Of a stretch of DNA of 36,242 nucleotides, positions 8,321 through 17,267 are shown one piece after another. Position 1 is the first letter of the stretch; the number at the start of each line of letters is the position of its first letter. Location: positions 1-36,242 of the forward strand of contig JAKSLM010000026.1 in NCBI GenBank assembly GCA_024401225.1, read 5' to 3'. Under the pieces are notes generated by a model, which was not told where the DNA came from, did no database searches, and saw only the letters and a program-made list of their open reading frames with translations. The position numbers and the translations under genes were made by a program. This DNA is from Bacteroidaceae bacterium. GTDB taxonomy: Bacteria; Bacteroidota; Bacteroidia; Bacteroidales; Bacteroidaceae.

Positions 8321-10084
8321 TTACTTTACCTTCTCTATAAACTCTCTCAGCTGCTCTTCCTCCACATCGCCCATTTGGAATTCCTTCTCGGCATCTTCTC
8401 TTACCAGGCGCAACCACTGGCTGTGGGCTTCCTCTGCCTCGCGCATCCAGCGGTCCTGATCGATGAAGAGGTTCTGTGCCAGCTGCTGAACGACAAACAT
8501 GGCATAGTTCTTTGCGCTGCGAGTGTAGTCGTCATTGATGGTGCGCAGTATGTCAGACAGTTGTTCGAGCGACTCGATCTTTCCTGATTCAATGTCGCGT
8601 GCCACGCCCAGGATCTCGCTCTTTGGAGCAAGCATGCCGCAGAGGTCGACCCATGCGCCTCCCTGTGCCTCGTCCCAGTCGGTCTTGGAGTTGGCAAAAT
8701 AGTCGTAGAGGAAGAGTCGAATCACCATGTCGTAGTATTGAATGCCGTTGAGCAATGCGTTACGCTTTATGTAGCATCCGTGGTACTCATATTCCTGCAT
8801 GTCCTTGCCCTGCTTCTGTTCGAGGCGAAGGAGCAATTCCTTGCCTTCCATCACATACTGAATGATGTAAGGGTTAGGAAAAGCGAAGTTGATGAGGTCG
8901 CGGCGTGCCGACTGCGGACGGAGGTCGCGCTTTGGCCACTTGCCCACATCGCGCCATGTGCCTACGGTCTTTATGTTGATGCCAGGCACCACGTATGTCT
9001 TCTCGCCCTGGGCTATGACATACGAGAATGGCAGCTTATGCACATCAGGATGGTTCTGTATCTTACCCATCACCATCGAGAATGGACCTATATGTGCTGG
9101 CCACAGGATGTGGCTGCCGCTGGCAGTCTTCGAACCTCGGTCGAGCGTTCCCCAGTGTATTGGTCCCATCTTGTAGGCATGGTTGCTCTGGTTGGTTCCC
9201 GATCCTGCATTGTAGAATGAGAAGGCACCGCCGATGAGGAGTGTACTCTTGTGGTGGGATGTAGAGAATGGACCACACAGGGCTGCACACGCTTCTCCGT
9301 TATCCATGTAGCTGTTGGCGAAGAACACGCTTGCCTCAGCGCTGAATCCCTTGCCAACATGCACCGATTCGCCTACGAAGCAATTGTCCACCTTGGCTCC
9401 GTCGGTGATGCTTGCACCCTGAGCCACGATGGTGTTCTCCATTATCACATCAGTACCGATGAAGGTTGCTGCATCCTCGCTACTCAGGATGGTCACATTG
9501 TTCAGATGACTGGCACCGTGAATGTCGCACGAGCAACCAATCATCACGTTTTCAATATCCTTTGCGCCTACTATGCGCGAATATGCTCCTATGCTTCCCT
9601 TAGTCTGTGCCTGACGTCGTGTGAGTCGTCTGACACTTGGGAAGTTGATCATCATCCATGCCAGCTGCGAAGTGAGTTCTTCACACAACACGATGTTGCC
9701 ATCTCCTCCTTCGTTCAGCACCGAGATGGTGTTGCCCTGTCCGAAGGTGCTTCCCTCCTGGGTGGTGATGGTTCCCACATTCGATATCAGGCAGTGGTCG
9801 CCAATGGCATAACCGCTTATGTAGCCACGCACATTCTCAATGAGACATTCGTCACCTATGGTTACGTTGCGCAGCGTGGCGTTCTTGATGCAGCAGCGGC
9901 GCAGGAATCCCTCCTCCACCTCCATCACTCCATTCTGGTTGCCAATCTCCACGTGTCCGTAGAGCTGCACGTTGCTCATCACCGATGGCATGAAGTCATC
10001 ATCCACCATTACGTTCTGCCAGTCCTCAGCCCAGCATCCTTGCTCTTCAAGCTGAGATATCTCTATCGATGTCAGTTCTCGCAT
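8321..10084 (-). CDS. DUF4954 family protein (beta-helix, acyltransferase-like)
   Basis: A 587-residue cytoplasmic protein recognised as the Bacteroidetes DUF4954 family. From about residue 35 to 370 it has hexapeptide-like repeats with regularly spaced hydrophobic and Gly/Asn residues (VEIGNQNGVMEV, ATLRNVTIGDECLIENV, TILSSEDAATFIGTDVIMENTIV, AKVDNCFVGESVHVGKGF), as in left-handed parallel beta-helix sugar nucleotidyl- or acyltransferases. The C-terminal 200 residues are mainly alpha-helical and charged. No signal peptide is visible. Its reaction is not known to me; a nucleotide-sugar or UDP-GlcNAc-related role is only an inference from the fold. It sits between hflX and rsgA on the same strand. 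Confidence 0.8.
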   Translation of the reverse strand: MRELTSIEISQLEEQGCWAEDWQNVMVDDDFMPSVMSNVQLYGHVEIGNQNGVMEVEEGFLRRCCIKNATLRNVTIGDECLIENVRGYISGYAIGDHCLISNVGTITTQEGSTFGQGNTISVLNEGGDGNIVLCEELTSQLAWMMINFPSVRRLTRRQAQTKGSIGAYSRIVGAKDIENVMIGCSCDIHGASHLNNVTILSSEDAATFIGTDVIMENTIVAQGASITDGAKVDNCFVGESVHVGKGFSAEASVFFANSYMDNGEACAALCGPFSTSHHKSTLLIGGAFSFYNAGSGTNQSNHAYKMGPIHWGTLDRGSKTASGSHILWPAHIGPFSMVMGKIQNHPDVHKLPFSYVIAQGEKTYVVPGINIKTVGTWRDVGKWPKRDLRPQSARRDLINFAFPNPYIIQYVMEGKELLLRLEQKQGKDMQEYEYHGCYIKRNALLNGIQYYDMVIRLFLYDYFANSKTDWDEAQGGAWVDLCGMLAPKSEILGVARDIESGKIESLEQLSDILRTINDDYTRSAKNYAMFVVQQLAQNLFIDQDRWMREAEEAHSQWLRLVREDAEKEFQMGDVEEEQLREFIEKVK

Positions 10085-10102
10085 ATTCTTGTTTTTTTAT
10101 AA

Positions 10103-10133
10103 AGGTTAAAGGTTAGAGGTTAGAGGTTAAAGG
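10103..10133 (+). repeat. Heptamer repeat AGGTTAR
   Basis: Four units of AGGTTA(A/G) in exact 7-nt register lie between hflX and DUF4954. On the minus strand, the direction of these genes, the sequence is YTAACCT-rich. Confidence 0.75.
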
Positions 10134-10137
10134 AGCT

Positions 10138-10172
10138 CTCACTTCATACTTCTTACTTTTCACTTCAAACTT
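10138..10172 (+). repeat. Heptamer repeat NNNACTT
   Basis: Five units (CTCACTT, CATACTT, CTTACTT, TTCACTT, CAAACTT) in 7-nt register run into the hflX stop codon at 10171-10173. Confidence 0.75.
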
Positions 10173-11640
10173 ATCCTTCTTCGTACTTCTCGTACAAGAA
10201 GTCGTTGTATGGATATTTCTGCACATGCATCTCGCGTACCTTCTTGTACAGCACTTCGCGAAACTCCTCCATGTTGGCCTTTGTTTTTGCCGAGATGAAG
10301 AACGAGCCGAGTATGCTGCCCTTCTCCACCTCAGTTGGCACAATCTTCAGGTCATCGTTGACCGTAAATGAAGTGATGGCCTTCTCCTCGTCGCTTGCTT
10401 TTGCACCCTTCACCTTCAGCGGTTCGCTGCCCAGGCGTGCCATCCATGTGTTCATGAGTTCGTCGAGCGGTATGTTCTCCTTTGTTCGTGGAGTGAGATC
10501 GTCTGCCTCCTTCTCCACCCATGTGTAGGCATCAATCTTGTTGAACACGATGATCTGAGGCTTATCGGCTGCCCCAAGGTCGGCAAGCGTATTCTCCACC
10601 ACCTTTATCTGATCTTCAAAGTCAGGATGACTGATGTCCACCACGTGCAACAGGAGGTCTGCCTCTCGCACCTCGTCGAGCGTGCTCTTGAACGACTCCA
10701 CAAGGTCGGTAGGCAACTTGCGAATGAATCCTACGGTGTCCGACAGCAGGAATGGCAGATTGTCGATAATCACCTTTCGCACAGTGGTGTCGAGAGTGGC
10801 AAAGAGTTTGTTTTCTGCAAAGATGTCGCTCTTCGAGAGAAGGTTCATCAGCGTACTCTTTCCCACGTTCGTATATCCCACCAAAGCCACGCGTATCAGT
10901 CGGCCACGGCTCTTGCGCTGCGTGGTCTTTTGAGTATCGATGTCAGCCAGTCGCTGTTTGAGCAGGGCCATACGGTTGCGAATGATTCGTTGGTCCATCT
11001 CGAGCTGCGTCTCACCCGGACCACGCAATCCCACCGAACCGCCTCGCTGACGCTCAAGGTGAGTCCACAGTCGTGTGAGTCGTGGCAGCATGTACTTGTA
11101 TTGTGCCAGTTCCACCTGAGTCTTCGCTGCCGAGGTCTGTGCACGCATGGCGAAGATATCGAGGATGAGCGATGTACGGTCCAGGATCTTGACTTGCAGC
11201 ACCTTCTCGATGTTGCGTATCTGCTTGGCCGACAACTCATCATCAAATATCACCATACCCACAGGCTGCGGAGCATTGTTGCGTATGGCATCGTCGCTCT
11301 CATACTTATCGCCATGGCGAGCCTTCCTGCCCGTCACAATGGTCTGCTGGTATGGATTGCCGAGTGCCATCTGCTCCTCCCAATACTGATCCACCTCGTC
11401 CTGCTTCTCTTTGATGTACTGTGCTATCTCCTCAAGCTTACCCGTACCGAGATATGTCACCTGACTCGGTCCATTCACCCTCTGAGTATAGCGACGTATC
11501 ACCTGCGCTCCGGCAGTCTCTGCCAGAAACGCCAGTTCGTCCAGATACTCGTTTGTCTTCCTCTCATTCTGCTGAGGAGTGATCAGACCCACCAGAATGG
11601 CAGTCTCCACCTTAGCTTCTGATATTACAAATTCCTTCAT
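10171..11640 (-). CDS. hflX: GTPase HflX
   Basis: A 489-residue ribosome-associated GTPase that splits stalled or stressed 70S ribosomes in well-studied species. The N-terminal HflX domain spans residues 1 to about 200 (VGLITPQQNERKTNEYLDELAFLAETAG, YLGTGKLEEI, VIFDDELSAKQIRNIEK, DRTSLILDIFAMRAQTSAAKTQVELAQ), followed by the helical linker with GPGETQLE. The G domain has VALVGYTNVGKSTL (P-loop), DTVGFIRKLP and FNKID. A C-terminal region rich in Lys/Glu makes it longer than the E. coli protein (about 426 residues). It lies in a minus-strand run with argF' upstream. Confidence 0.95.
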   Translation of the reverse strand: MKEFVISEAKVETAILVGLITPQQNERKTNEYLDELAFLAETAGAQVIRRYTQRVNGPSQVTYLGTGKLEEIAQYIKEKQDEVDQYWEEQMALGNPYQQTIVTGRKARHGDKYESDDAIRNNAPQPVGMVIFDDELSAKQIRNIEKVLQVKILDRTSLILDIFAMRAQTSAAKTQVELAQYKYMLPRLTRLWTHLERQRGGSVGLRGPGETQLEMDQRIIRNRMALLKQRLADIDTQKTTQRKSRGRLIRVALVGYTNVGKSTLMNLLSKSDIFAENKLFATLDTTVRKVIIDNLPFLLSDTVGFIRKLPTDLVESFKSTLDEVREADLLLHVVDISHPDFEDQIKVVENTLADLGAADKPQIIVFNKIDAYTWVEKEADDLTPRTKENIPLDELMNTWMARLGSEPLKVKGAKASDEEKAITSFTVNDDLKIVPTEVEKGSILGSFFISAKTKANMEEFREVLYKKVREMHVQKYPYNDFLYEKYEEG

Positions 11641-11698
11641 CTATAAAAAATCAACGTCCCTGCTTTCGCTTTTATTCTAATTCAACTACGAAGTTTTT

Positions 11699-11719
11699 CT
11701 TACTTCATACTTATTACTT
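11699..11719 (+). repeat. Heptamer repeat NNNACTT (three units)
   Basis: CTTACTT, CATACTT and ATTACTT lie in 7-nt register between argF' and hflX. This is the same family as at 10138-10172 and at the left window edge. Confidence 0.65.
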
Positions 11720-11727
11720 AAACATCT

Positions 11728-12762
11728 TCACTTTCCCAGCGCTTCCAGCATCCTCTTCACCACTACCGTAGCCGAGATCTCGCGGTTGGCAGCTTCAGGA
11801 ATCACGAGCGATGTTGGCGATTCAATCACATCGTCAGTCACGATCATGTTGCGGCGTACTGGCAGACAATGCAGGAAGAATGCGTTGTTGGTCACAGCCA
11901 TCTGACGCTCACCTACGGTCCAGTCCTTGTAGTCGTGATAGTCGCCGAGCACCTTGCCATAGTCCTCAGGACGAGTCACTCCTGGACACGACCAGTTCTT
12001 GGCGTAAATGAAGTCAGCACCTTCAAATGCCTTCATCTGGTCATACTCCACCTTTGCATCTCCTGCAAACTCAGGATCCAACTCATAGCCCTCTGGGTGA
12101 GTAATGACAAAGTCCACATCGGCAGCGTTCATCCATTCTGCAAATGAGTTTGGCACAGCCTGAGGCAGAGCCTTTGGATGTGGAGCCCATGTCAGCACCA
12201 CCTTAGGGCGCTTGTTTGGTGTGCGCTTCACCGGACTACCGCCAAACAGCGGATTAGCCTCGATGTAGTCGCAGTTCTTGTACTCCTCGATGGTTATCAA
12301 GTCAGCAAAAGCCTGCAAAGGATGCACCGTTGCACTCTCCATGAAGAACACCGGACGGCCGCTGTACTTGATAAACTGATTCAGGATCTTCTCCTCATAG
12401 TCGTCCTTGCGGTTCTCGAAGCGTGCAAAGCTGCGCACACCGATGATGTCGCAATAGCTTCCCATCACAGGGATAGCCTCCAACAGGTGCTCGCTCTTGT
12501 CGCTGTCCATGATCACGCCACGCTCAGTCTCGAGCTTCCATGCACCCTGGTTCACATCGAGCACAATCACGTTCATGCCGAGGTTCATACATGCCTTCTG
12601 AGTCGAGAGGCGCGTGCGAAGCGAATTGTTGAAGAATATGAGGAGGGCAGTCTTGTTCTTGCCCAGTTCCTGATACTTAAAGCGGTCTTTCTTGATCTCG
12701 AAAGCCTCATCGAGTGCCTGCTTCAGGTCACCGATATCCGATACATGCTGAAATACTTTCAT
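11728..12762 (-). CDS. argF': N-succinyl-L-ornithine carbamoyltransferase
   Basis: A 344-residue transcarbamylase of the Bacteroidetes arginine pathway, transferring a carbamoyl group from carbamoyl phosphate to N-succinylornithine (or N-acetylornithine). The phosphate-binding motif SLRTR is at 47-51, then GAWKLETERG, HPLQAFADL and HCLPVRRNMIVTDDVIES near the C-terminus. The segment EAIPVMGSYCDIIGVRSF has proline at 98, where the acetyl-specific Xanthomonas enzyme has glutamate; this Pro/Glu switch is the known determinant for succinyl versus acetyl substrate. About ten extra residues (near 172-185, NPLFGGSPVKR) follow the ITIEEYKN helix compared with the Bacteroides enzyme as I recall it. 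It heads the minus-strand run toward pyrH. Confidence 0.9.
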   Translation of the reverse strand: MKVFQHVSDIGDLKQALDEAFEIKKDRFKYQELGKNKTALLIFFNNSLRTRLSTQKACMNLGMNVIVLDVNQGAWKLETERGVIMDSDKSEHLLEAIPVMGSYCDIIGVRSFARFENRKDDYEEKILNQFIKYSGRPVFFMESATVHPLQAFADLITIEEYKNCDYIEANPLFGGSPVKRTPNKRPKVVLTWAPHPKALPQAVPNSFAEWMNAADVDFVITHPEGYELDPEFAGDAKVEYDQMKAFEGADFIYAKNWSCPGVTRPEDYGKVLGDYHDYKDWTVGERQMAVTNNAFFLHCLPVRRNMIVTDDVIESPTSLVIPEAANREISATVVVKRMLEALGK

Positions 12763-12808
12763 ATACTGATAATTCTTATTTTCCTTAATTTATAAATAAA
12801 TCATTGCG

Positions 12809-12816
12809 CAAAGATA
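12809..12816 (-). promoter_or_regulatory. -7 box of argF'
   Basis: The minus strand reads TATCTTTG, 46 nt upstream of the ATG. No clear -33 TTTG was found. It is divergent from the DUF4861 promoter about 85 nt away. Confidence 0.5.
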
Positions 12817-12876
12817 AGACTTTCTTTGGTTTTATATTACATTTTGCATTAAAAACAACAAAATCGGGTACAAAAT

Positions 12877-12907
12877 TTTGTAAAATCAAAACCATTCTTT
12901 AACTTTG
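12877..12907 (+). promoter_or_regulatory. Promoter of the DUF4861 gene
   Basis: TTTG at 12877-12880 and TAACTTTG at 12900-12907 have 19 nt between them, a good Bacteroidetes promoter. The ATG follows 26 nt downstream of the -7 box. Confidence 0.75.
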
Positions 12908-12933
12908 CCATCCAATTATCACATACAATCACC

Positions 12934-14163
12934 ATGAATAAAGTACTATCCTTCATAGCACTCCTCACCATGAGTGCAGCAGCATTTGCTGCCGACCGAG
13001 TTAATATCACCGTAAGCAACAGCCTCAGCACCGACCGTCAGTTTGAAGTGGTCGAGACCGATGCCGCCCTCATCCGCAAGCGCCTTGGCACCGATAGCTT
13101 CATCATCACCGATGCCGACGGCAAGGAGATTGCAAGCCAGACCACCTACGACGGCCTGCTCATCTTCCAGGCAAGCGTGCCAGCACGCGGCAAGTCCGTC
13201 TACTATGCCGTACCAGGCACGCCGAAGGCTTACGAGCCTCAGGCAAAGGGACGCCTCTTCACCGAGCGTGGCGATGAATTCGGTTGGGAGAATGATCGCG
13301 TGGCATACCGCGTCTACGGACATGGAGCAGCAGTAGGCTACGACCTTTTCAATAAAAGCACCACCGAGCTTATGCTCGACTACTGGTATGCCAGCGAGCA
13401 GAACCAGGAGATGCGCAGCGTCAGCAAGCAGCTACACGACCGTGGCTACCACGACCTTGCCGATCAGGTATACAACGCCTTCTGCTACCACATCGACCAT
13501 GGTAAGGGTATGGACTGCTACACCGTTGGCCCTACCCTCGGAGGTGGAGCCGATGCACTCCTCAATGCTGATGGCAGCCTCTGCCTTCCACAATGCTACA
13601 AGACATACGAGATCCTCGATAAGGGTCCCCTCCGTTTCACCGTACGCATGACCCACCCATCCGTCACCTACCAAGGTACACAGGTCACCGAGACACGCCT
13701 CATCACCCTTGATGCTGGCAGTCACTTCAACCGCGTCAGCATCACCTTCTCCGACCTCGTTCCATCTGCCCAAATAGCATCCGGCATCGTCATCCACAAG
13801 CAGAACCCTAACGCCTACGTCCTCAATGCCGAGGCCGGCTACATGGGCTACGAAGACCTTGGCGACCCATCTCCATACAACAAGAAATATGCCGACGAAC
13901 TCGCACGCCACATGGGCAAGATCTACGTCGGCACCATCTACCCTGCCAAGGTCAGCAAAACCCAGTTCCTCAGCGGCGAGAATGGCATTGCCACAGGCCA
14001 CATACTTGCCATCTCCAACTACACACCAGGCTACACTTACTACTTCGGCTCTGGATGGGACAAGAATCCGAACACAGGCCTCCAGTCCCTCTCCGACTGG
14101 GAAGCACTCCTCGCTCGCAAGGCAGCCGAAGTACGCACACCGATGAAGGTTAAGATCAAGTAA
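12934..14163 (+). CDS. Secreted DUF4861 family protein
   Basis: A 409-residue protein with a clear signal peptide (MNKVLSFIALLTMSAAAFAA, cleavage near residue 20), so it acts in the periplasm or outside. The body is recognised as DUF4861, a beta-rich Bacteroidetes family: it opens with VNITVSNSLSTDRQFEVVE and contains GWENDRVAYRVYG and an active-site-like stretch YHIDHGKGMDCYTVGPTLGGG. DUF4861 genes often sit in carbohydrate-use loci near polysaccharide lyases or glycosidases; here the neighbours are housekeeping genes, so the substrate is unknown. It is monocistronic, has its own promoter, and is convergent with the ComF-like gene 25 nt away without a visible terminator. Confidence 0.82.
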   Translation: MNKVLSFIALLTMSAAAFAADRVNITVSNSLSTDRQFEVVETDAALIRKRLGTDSFIITDADGKEIASQTTYDGLLIFQASVPARGKSVYYAVPGTPKAYEPQAKGRLFTERGDEFGWENDRVAYRVYGHGAAVGYDLFNKSTTELMLDYWYASEQNQEMRSVSKQLHDRGYHDLADQVYNAFCYHIDHGKGMDCYTVGPTLGGGADALLNADGSLCLPQCYKTYEILDKGPLRFTVRMTHPSVTYQGTQVTETRLITLDAGSHFNRVSITFSDLVPSAQIASGIVIHKQNPNAYVLNAEAGYMGYEDLGDPSPYNKKYADELARHMGKIYVGTIYPAKVSKTQFLSGENGIATGHILAISNYTPGYTYYFGSGWDKNPNTGLQSLSDWEALLARKAAEVRTPMKVKIK

Positions 14164-14188
14164 GTATCGTATGAAGGTCAGATAAGGA

Positions 14189-14929
14189 TCAATCGACTGA
14201 TTCCGGCACAGGATTCTTGTCTGCATGTGCTACGGCAAGAATGGTGACCTTTGTGCCTGGTAGCTTCAGGATCGCGTTGGCACACTCCATGATGGTGGAG
14301 CCCGTGGTTATCACATCGTCGAGGAGCAGGATGTGCTTGCCCTCCAGACGCTCGGGATGCACTACGGCAAAAGCACCTGCTACATTCTTTCGGCGCGCTT
14401 CGTGATCCAACGTGGTCTGCGAAGGGGTATGGTGCACACGCTTTACCGACTGGGTATCAACCCCGATACCCGTCACCTTGCTCACTCCCTTGGCTATATA
14501 ATCACATTGGTTATATCCACGGCTCATCTGTTTCTTACGGTGCAGAGGCAGAGGTACTATCACATCTATGCTATCAAAGATGGAAGGCTGGTGAGATGCA
14601 TCCATCATCTCCTTTGCCATCCATTCGCCCAGTTGGATGCCGAGCGATAGCATGCCTTCGTACTTCACCTTATGCAGTAGCAATCGGCTGTTGCTTGTAT
14701 AGAATATGAAGGTGGCTGCTCTCTCTATTACGCGATGCCCATTGCCCATATCCTGCATTCCCCACAGTATCCTTTCCAATCTGCCATGCTCCTTCTCCAC
14801 CTGCCTGGTTCGTGGCAGATACATGTAGCAGGTCGTGCATAGGTGACGCTCGGACACAGATAGTCTTTTGTCACACAACACACAGAATCGTGGAAAAAGA
14901 AAGTCGCCAATCTCACGGATAATATTCAT
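14189..14929 (-). CDS. ComF family phosphoribosyltransferase-like protein
   Basis: A 246-residue protein like ComF/GntX, associated with DNA uptake in naturally competent bacteria; the biochemical role is unclear in most species. The N-terminus has a four-cysteine zinc site (CVLC near 15-18 and CTTC about 14 residues later). The C-terminal half is a type I phosphoribosyltransferase fold with DVIVPLPLHRKKQMSRGYNQCDYIAKG and the PRPP loop ILLLDDVITTGSTI. I chose the ATG at 14929 (MNIIREIGDFLFPRFC) because the 58 codons further upstream run through the 22-bp palindromic repeat array and do not resemble ComF. Confidence 0.85.
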   Translation of the reverse strand: MNIIREIGDFLFPRFCVLCDKRLSVSERHLCTTCYMYLPRTRQVEKEHGRLERILWGMQDMGNGHRVIERAATFIFYTSNSRLLLHKVKYEGMLSLGIQLGEWMAKEMMDASHQPSIFDSIDVIVPLPLHRKKQMSRGYNQCDYIAKGVSKVTGIGVDTQSVKRVHHTPSQTTLDHEARRKNVAGAFAVVHPERLEGKHILLLDDVITTGSTIMECANAILKLPGTKVTILAVAHADKNPVPESVD

Positions 14930-15028
14930 AATGGAATGGATAAGATATTTCGGTTTGTAATGTTTCAAGGAAAGGTTTTCAATGTACTTTATGGGACTCG
15001 GAGAAGCCTTTACTAGGACTTTGAAGAG

Positions 15029-15106
15029 TCCTTGCAAGGAATCAGCAAAGTCCTTGCAAGGAAATAGCAAACTCCTTGCAAGGAGTTGACGATGTCCTTG
15101 CAAGGA
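15029..15106. repeat. Four-copy palindrome array with a 22-bp period
   Basis: The self-complementary 12-mer TCCTTGCAAGGA occurs at 15029, 15051, 15073 and 15095, exactly 22 bp apart. The linkers are 10 nt of unrelated sequence. A degenerate copy (8 of 12 matches) sits in register at 15007. The third copy extends to an 18-bp perfect palindrome (15070-15087). The fourth is followed by a run of T. The array lies between the typA stop and the comF-like start. Confidence 0.9.
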
Positions 15107-15148
15107 GTTTTTTTGATCGTTACCTATCGGTTGTAGAGTACGGTTGGA

Positions 15149-16957
15149 TTATTCTGCATCGCGGTTGGCACGCTTACGCTCGAGGTGGTCGAGGATGATC
15201 TTGCGGATACGCATGGATTTTGGAGTCACCTCTACGTATTCGTCCTCCTTGATGTATTCGAGTGCCTCTTCGAGCGAGAGGACTACCGGAGGAATGATGC
15301 GTGCCTTTTCATCTGTACCTGAGGCACGTACGTTGGTGAGCTGCTTTGCTTTGGTGACGTTTATGACGAGGTCGATCTCGTGGATATGTTCTCCGACCAC
15401 CTGACCTGCATAGACCTGATCCTGTGGGAAGATGAAGAACTTGCCTCGGTCCTGAAGCTTGTCCATCGAGTAGGCGAAGGCGGTTCCGGATTCGAGTGCT
15501 ACGAGCGATCCGTTAGTGCGGCGTGTGAGCTCGCCCTTGAATGGCTGGTAGTTCTTGAAGCGGTGGGCCATGATAGCCTCTCCCTGGCTGGCTGTGAGTA
15601 CATTGGTACGAAGTCCAATGATGCCTCGCGATGGGATCTCAAATTCGATGTTGATGCGTTCGCCCTGTGCCTCCATGCTGACCATCTCGCCCTTGCGGCG
15701 TGTGACCATATCAATCATCTTGGACGAGAACTCCTCCGGTACGTTGATGGTGAGTTCCTCGATTGGTTCGTGGCGCACACCGTTGATCTCCTTATAGATA
15801 ACCTGTGGCTGACCAACCTGAAGCTCATAGCCTTCGCGACGCATGGTCTCAACGAGGACAGAGATGTGGAGCACTCCACGTCCGCTGACTATCCAGGCAT
15901 CGGTGCTGTCGTCCTTCTGCTCTACGCGGAGGGCGAGGTTCTTCTCAAGCTCCTTCTGCAGACGGTCGTTGATGTGACGGCTGGTGCAGAACTTACCTTC
16001 CTTGCCGAAGAATGGCGAGTTGTTGATGGTGAAGAGCATGGACATGGTTGGCTCGTCGATGCTGATGGTTGGGAGTGCCTCTGGAGTCTCGAAATCGCAG
16101 ATGGTGTCGCCAATCTCGAAATTGGAGAGTCCGATGACGGCACAGATGTCGCCCGAGCTGACTGACTCGGTGGCACGATGGCCCATGCCCTCGAAGGTGT
16201 GGAGTTCCTTGATCTTGGTCTTCTCAAGCGATCCGTCGCGGTGGGCGATGGTGATGTTCTGTCCGGAGCGGATGGTGCCTCGGTGCACACGGCCCACGGC
16301 GATACGTCCGGTATAGGTTGAGTAGTCGAGCGAGGTGATGAGCATCTGAGGTGTGCCATCAATCTGAGTTGGTGCTGGGATCTTCTCGAGGATGGTGTCG
16401 AGAAGGTAAGTGATGTCGGATGTTGGGTTGGTATAGTCAGGTCCCATCCATCCGTTCTTTGCCGATCCATAGACTACTGGGAAGTCGAGCTGCTCCTCGG
16501 TAGCATTGAGCGAGAACATGAGGTCGAATACCATCTCGTAGACTTCCTCAGGGCGGCAGTTTGGCTTGTCGACCTTGTTGACTACGACTACTGGCTTGAG
16601 TCCGATCTCAAGTGCCTTCTGGAGTACGAAACGCGTCTGAGGCATTGGACCCTCGAAGGCATCGACAAGGAGGATGCATCCGTCGGCCATATTGAGCACA
16701 CGCTCTACCTCACCACCGAAGTCGGAGTGTCCCGGAGTGTCGATGACATTAATCTTCACTCCCTTATAGTTGATCGATACGTTTTTGGAAAGGATTGTTA
16801 TTCCGCGCTCACGTTCCAGTTCGTTATTATCCAAAATGAGATCGCCTGTCTGTTGATTTTCGCGGAAGAGGTTGCCTGCGAGTAGCATCTTGTCGACCAG
16901 TGTAGTCTTTCCGTGGTCGACGTGTGCAATGATTGCAATGTTTCGTATATCCTGCAT
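15149..16957 (-). CDS. typA: Translational GTPase TypA/BipA
   Basis: A 602-residue ribosome-binding GTPase of the EF-G family that acts in 50S assembly and stress adaptation. The G domain has [15 protein letters not shown] (P-loop), GITILSKN (G2), [16 protein letters not shown] (G3) and NKVD (G4). Domain II, III and V segments follow, ending in the TypA-specific C-terminal domain ([46 protein letters not shown]). The start at [17 protein letters not shown] (16957) fits the family; 16 upstream codons read unlike it. A TAACTTTG box on the minus strand at 17057-17064 gives a leader of about 95 nt. Confidence 0.95.
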   Translation of the reverse strand: MQDIRNIAIIAHVDHGKTTLVDKMLLAGNLFRENQQTGDLILDNNELERERGITILSKNVSINYKGVKINVIDTPGHSDFGGEVERVLNMADGCILLVDAFEGPMPQTRFVLQKALEIGLKPVVVVNKVDKPNCRPEEVYEMVFDLMFSLNATEEQLDFPVVYGSAKNGWMGPDYTNPTSDITYLLDTILEKIPAPTQIDGTPQMLITSLDYSTYTGRIAVGRVHRGTIRSGQNITIAHRDGSLEKTKIKELHTFEGMGHRATESVSSGDICAVIGLSNFEIGDTICDFETPEALPTISIDEPTMSMLFTINNSPFFGKEGKFCTSRHINDRLQKELEKNLALRVEQKDDSTDAWIVSGRGVLHISVLVETMRREGYELQVGQPQVIYKEINGVRHEPIEELTINVPEEFSSKMIDMVTRRKGEMVSMEAQGERINIEFEIPSRGIIGLRTNVLTASQGEAIMAHRFKNYQPFKGELTRRTNGSLVALESGTAFAYSMDKLQDRGKFFIFPQDQVYAGQVVGEHIHEIDLVINVTKAKQLTNVRASGTDEKARIIPPVVLSLEEALEYIKEDEYVEVTPKSMRIRKIILDHLERKRANRDAE

Positions 16958-17056
16958 CTTGAGAATTGAAAATATGTATGGAAAACCTGAGAATGGCCAG
17001 CACAATCTGCCATGAGTCTCTGCCTTCCCTATGTTATGTTATTTCGAAATCGGGTG

Positions 17057-17064
17057 CAAAGTTA
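17057..17064 (-). promoter_or_regulatory. -7 box of typA
   Basis: The minus strand reads TAACTTTG. The following transcribed sequence (complement of 17045-17056) is nearly the same as the first bases of the divergent rpsO leader. The 310-nt gap between typA and rpsO holds these two promoters, the AATT heptamer repeat and the rpsO leader; no gene is seen in it. Confidence 0.55.
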
Positions 17065-17121
17065 CGCATAATTATTGAAAACAAGTGTAAAAACGAAGAA
17101 AATAGTGGTGTAAAGGATAAA

Positions 17122-17149
17122 TAATTCCTAATTCTTAATTTATAATTCA
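17122..17149 (+). repeat. Heptamer repeat TAATTNN
   Basis: TAATTCC, TAATTCT, TAATTTA and TAATTCA lie in 7-nt register, followed by a related partial unit. The array occupies the place of the -33 region of the rpsO promoter. Confidence 0.65.
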
Positions 17150-17160
17150 TAAATAATTCT

Positions 17161-17220
17161 TACCTTTGCAGCCGATTTCGGACGAGTGAGCAATTCAGCT
17201 GATAGAATACTGACACGTCC
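17161..17220 (+). promoter_or_regulatory. rpsO -7 box and structured leader
   Basis: TACCTTTG at 17161-17168 is the -7 box. The roughly 95-nt leader contains GGACG (17180-17184) pairing with CGTCC (17216-17220), enclosing further pairing sequence. S15 represses its own mRNA through leader structures in several phyla, so autoregulation is a reasonable inference, but no known S15-binding motif is proven here. Confidence 0.45.
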
Positions 17221-17267
17221 AGAAACGTAAATAAACATTTTTTTCAAACTAAAAAAACGATTTCAAA

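Noticed and set aside
9251-10102. 283-residue open frame opposite the DUF4954 gene
   Set aside because: It is Cys/His-rich and lacks a fold pattern, while the minus-strand frame shows regular beta-helix repeats.
14930-15103. N-terminal extension of the ComF-like protein
   Set aside because: These codons run through the 22-bp palindrome array, whose period is not a multiple of three, and ComF proteins start near the zinc-site region.
15029-15106. CRISPR array
   Set aside because: The repeats are 12-bp palindromes with 10-bp linkers, far too short for CRISPR repeats and spacers, and no cas genes are present.
15380-16165. 261-residue open frame antisense to typA
   Set aside because: It lies fully inside typA and has the composition of a complementary shadow; no promoter box or motif supports it.
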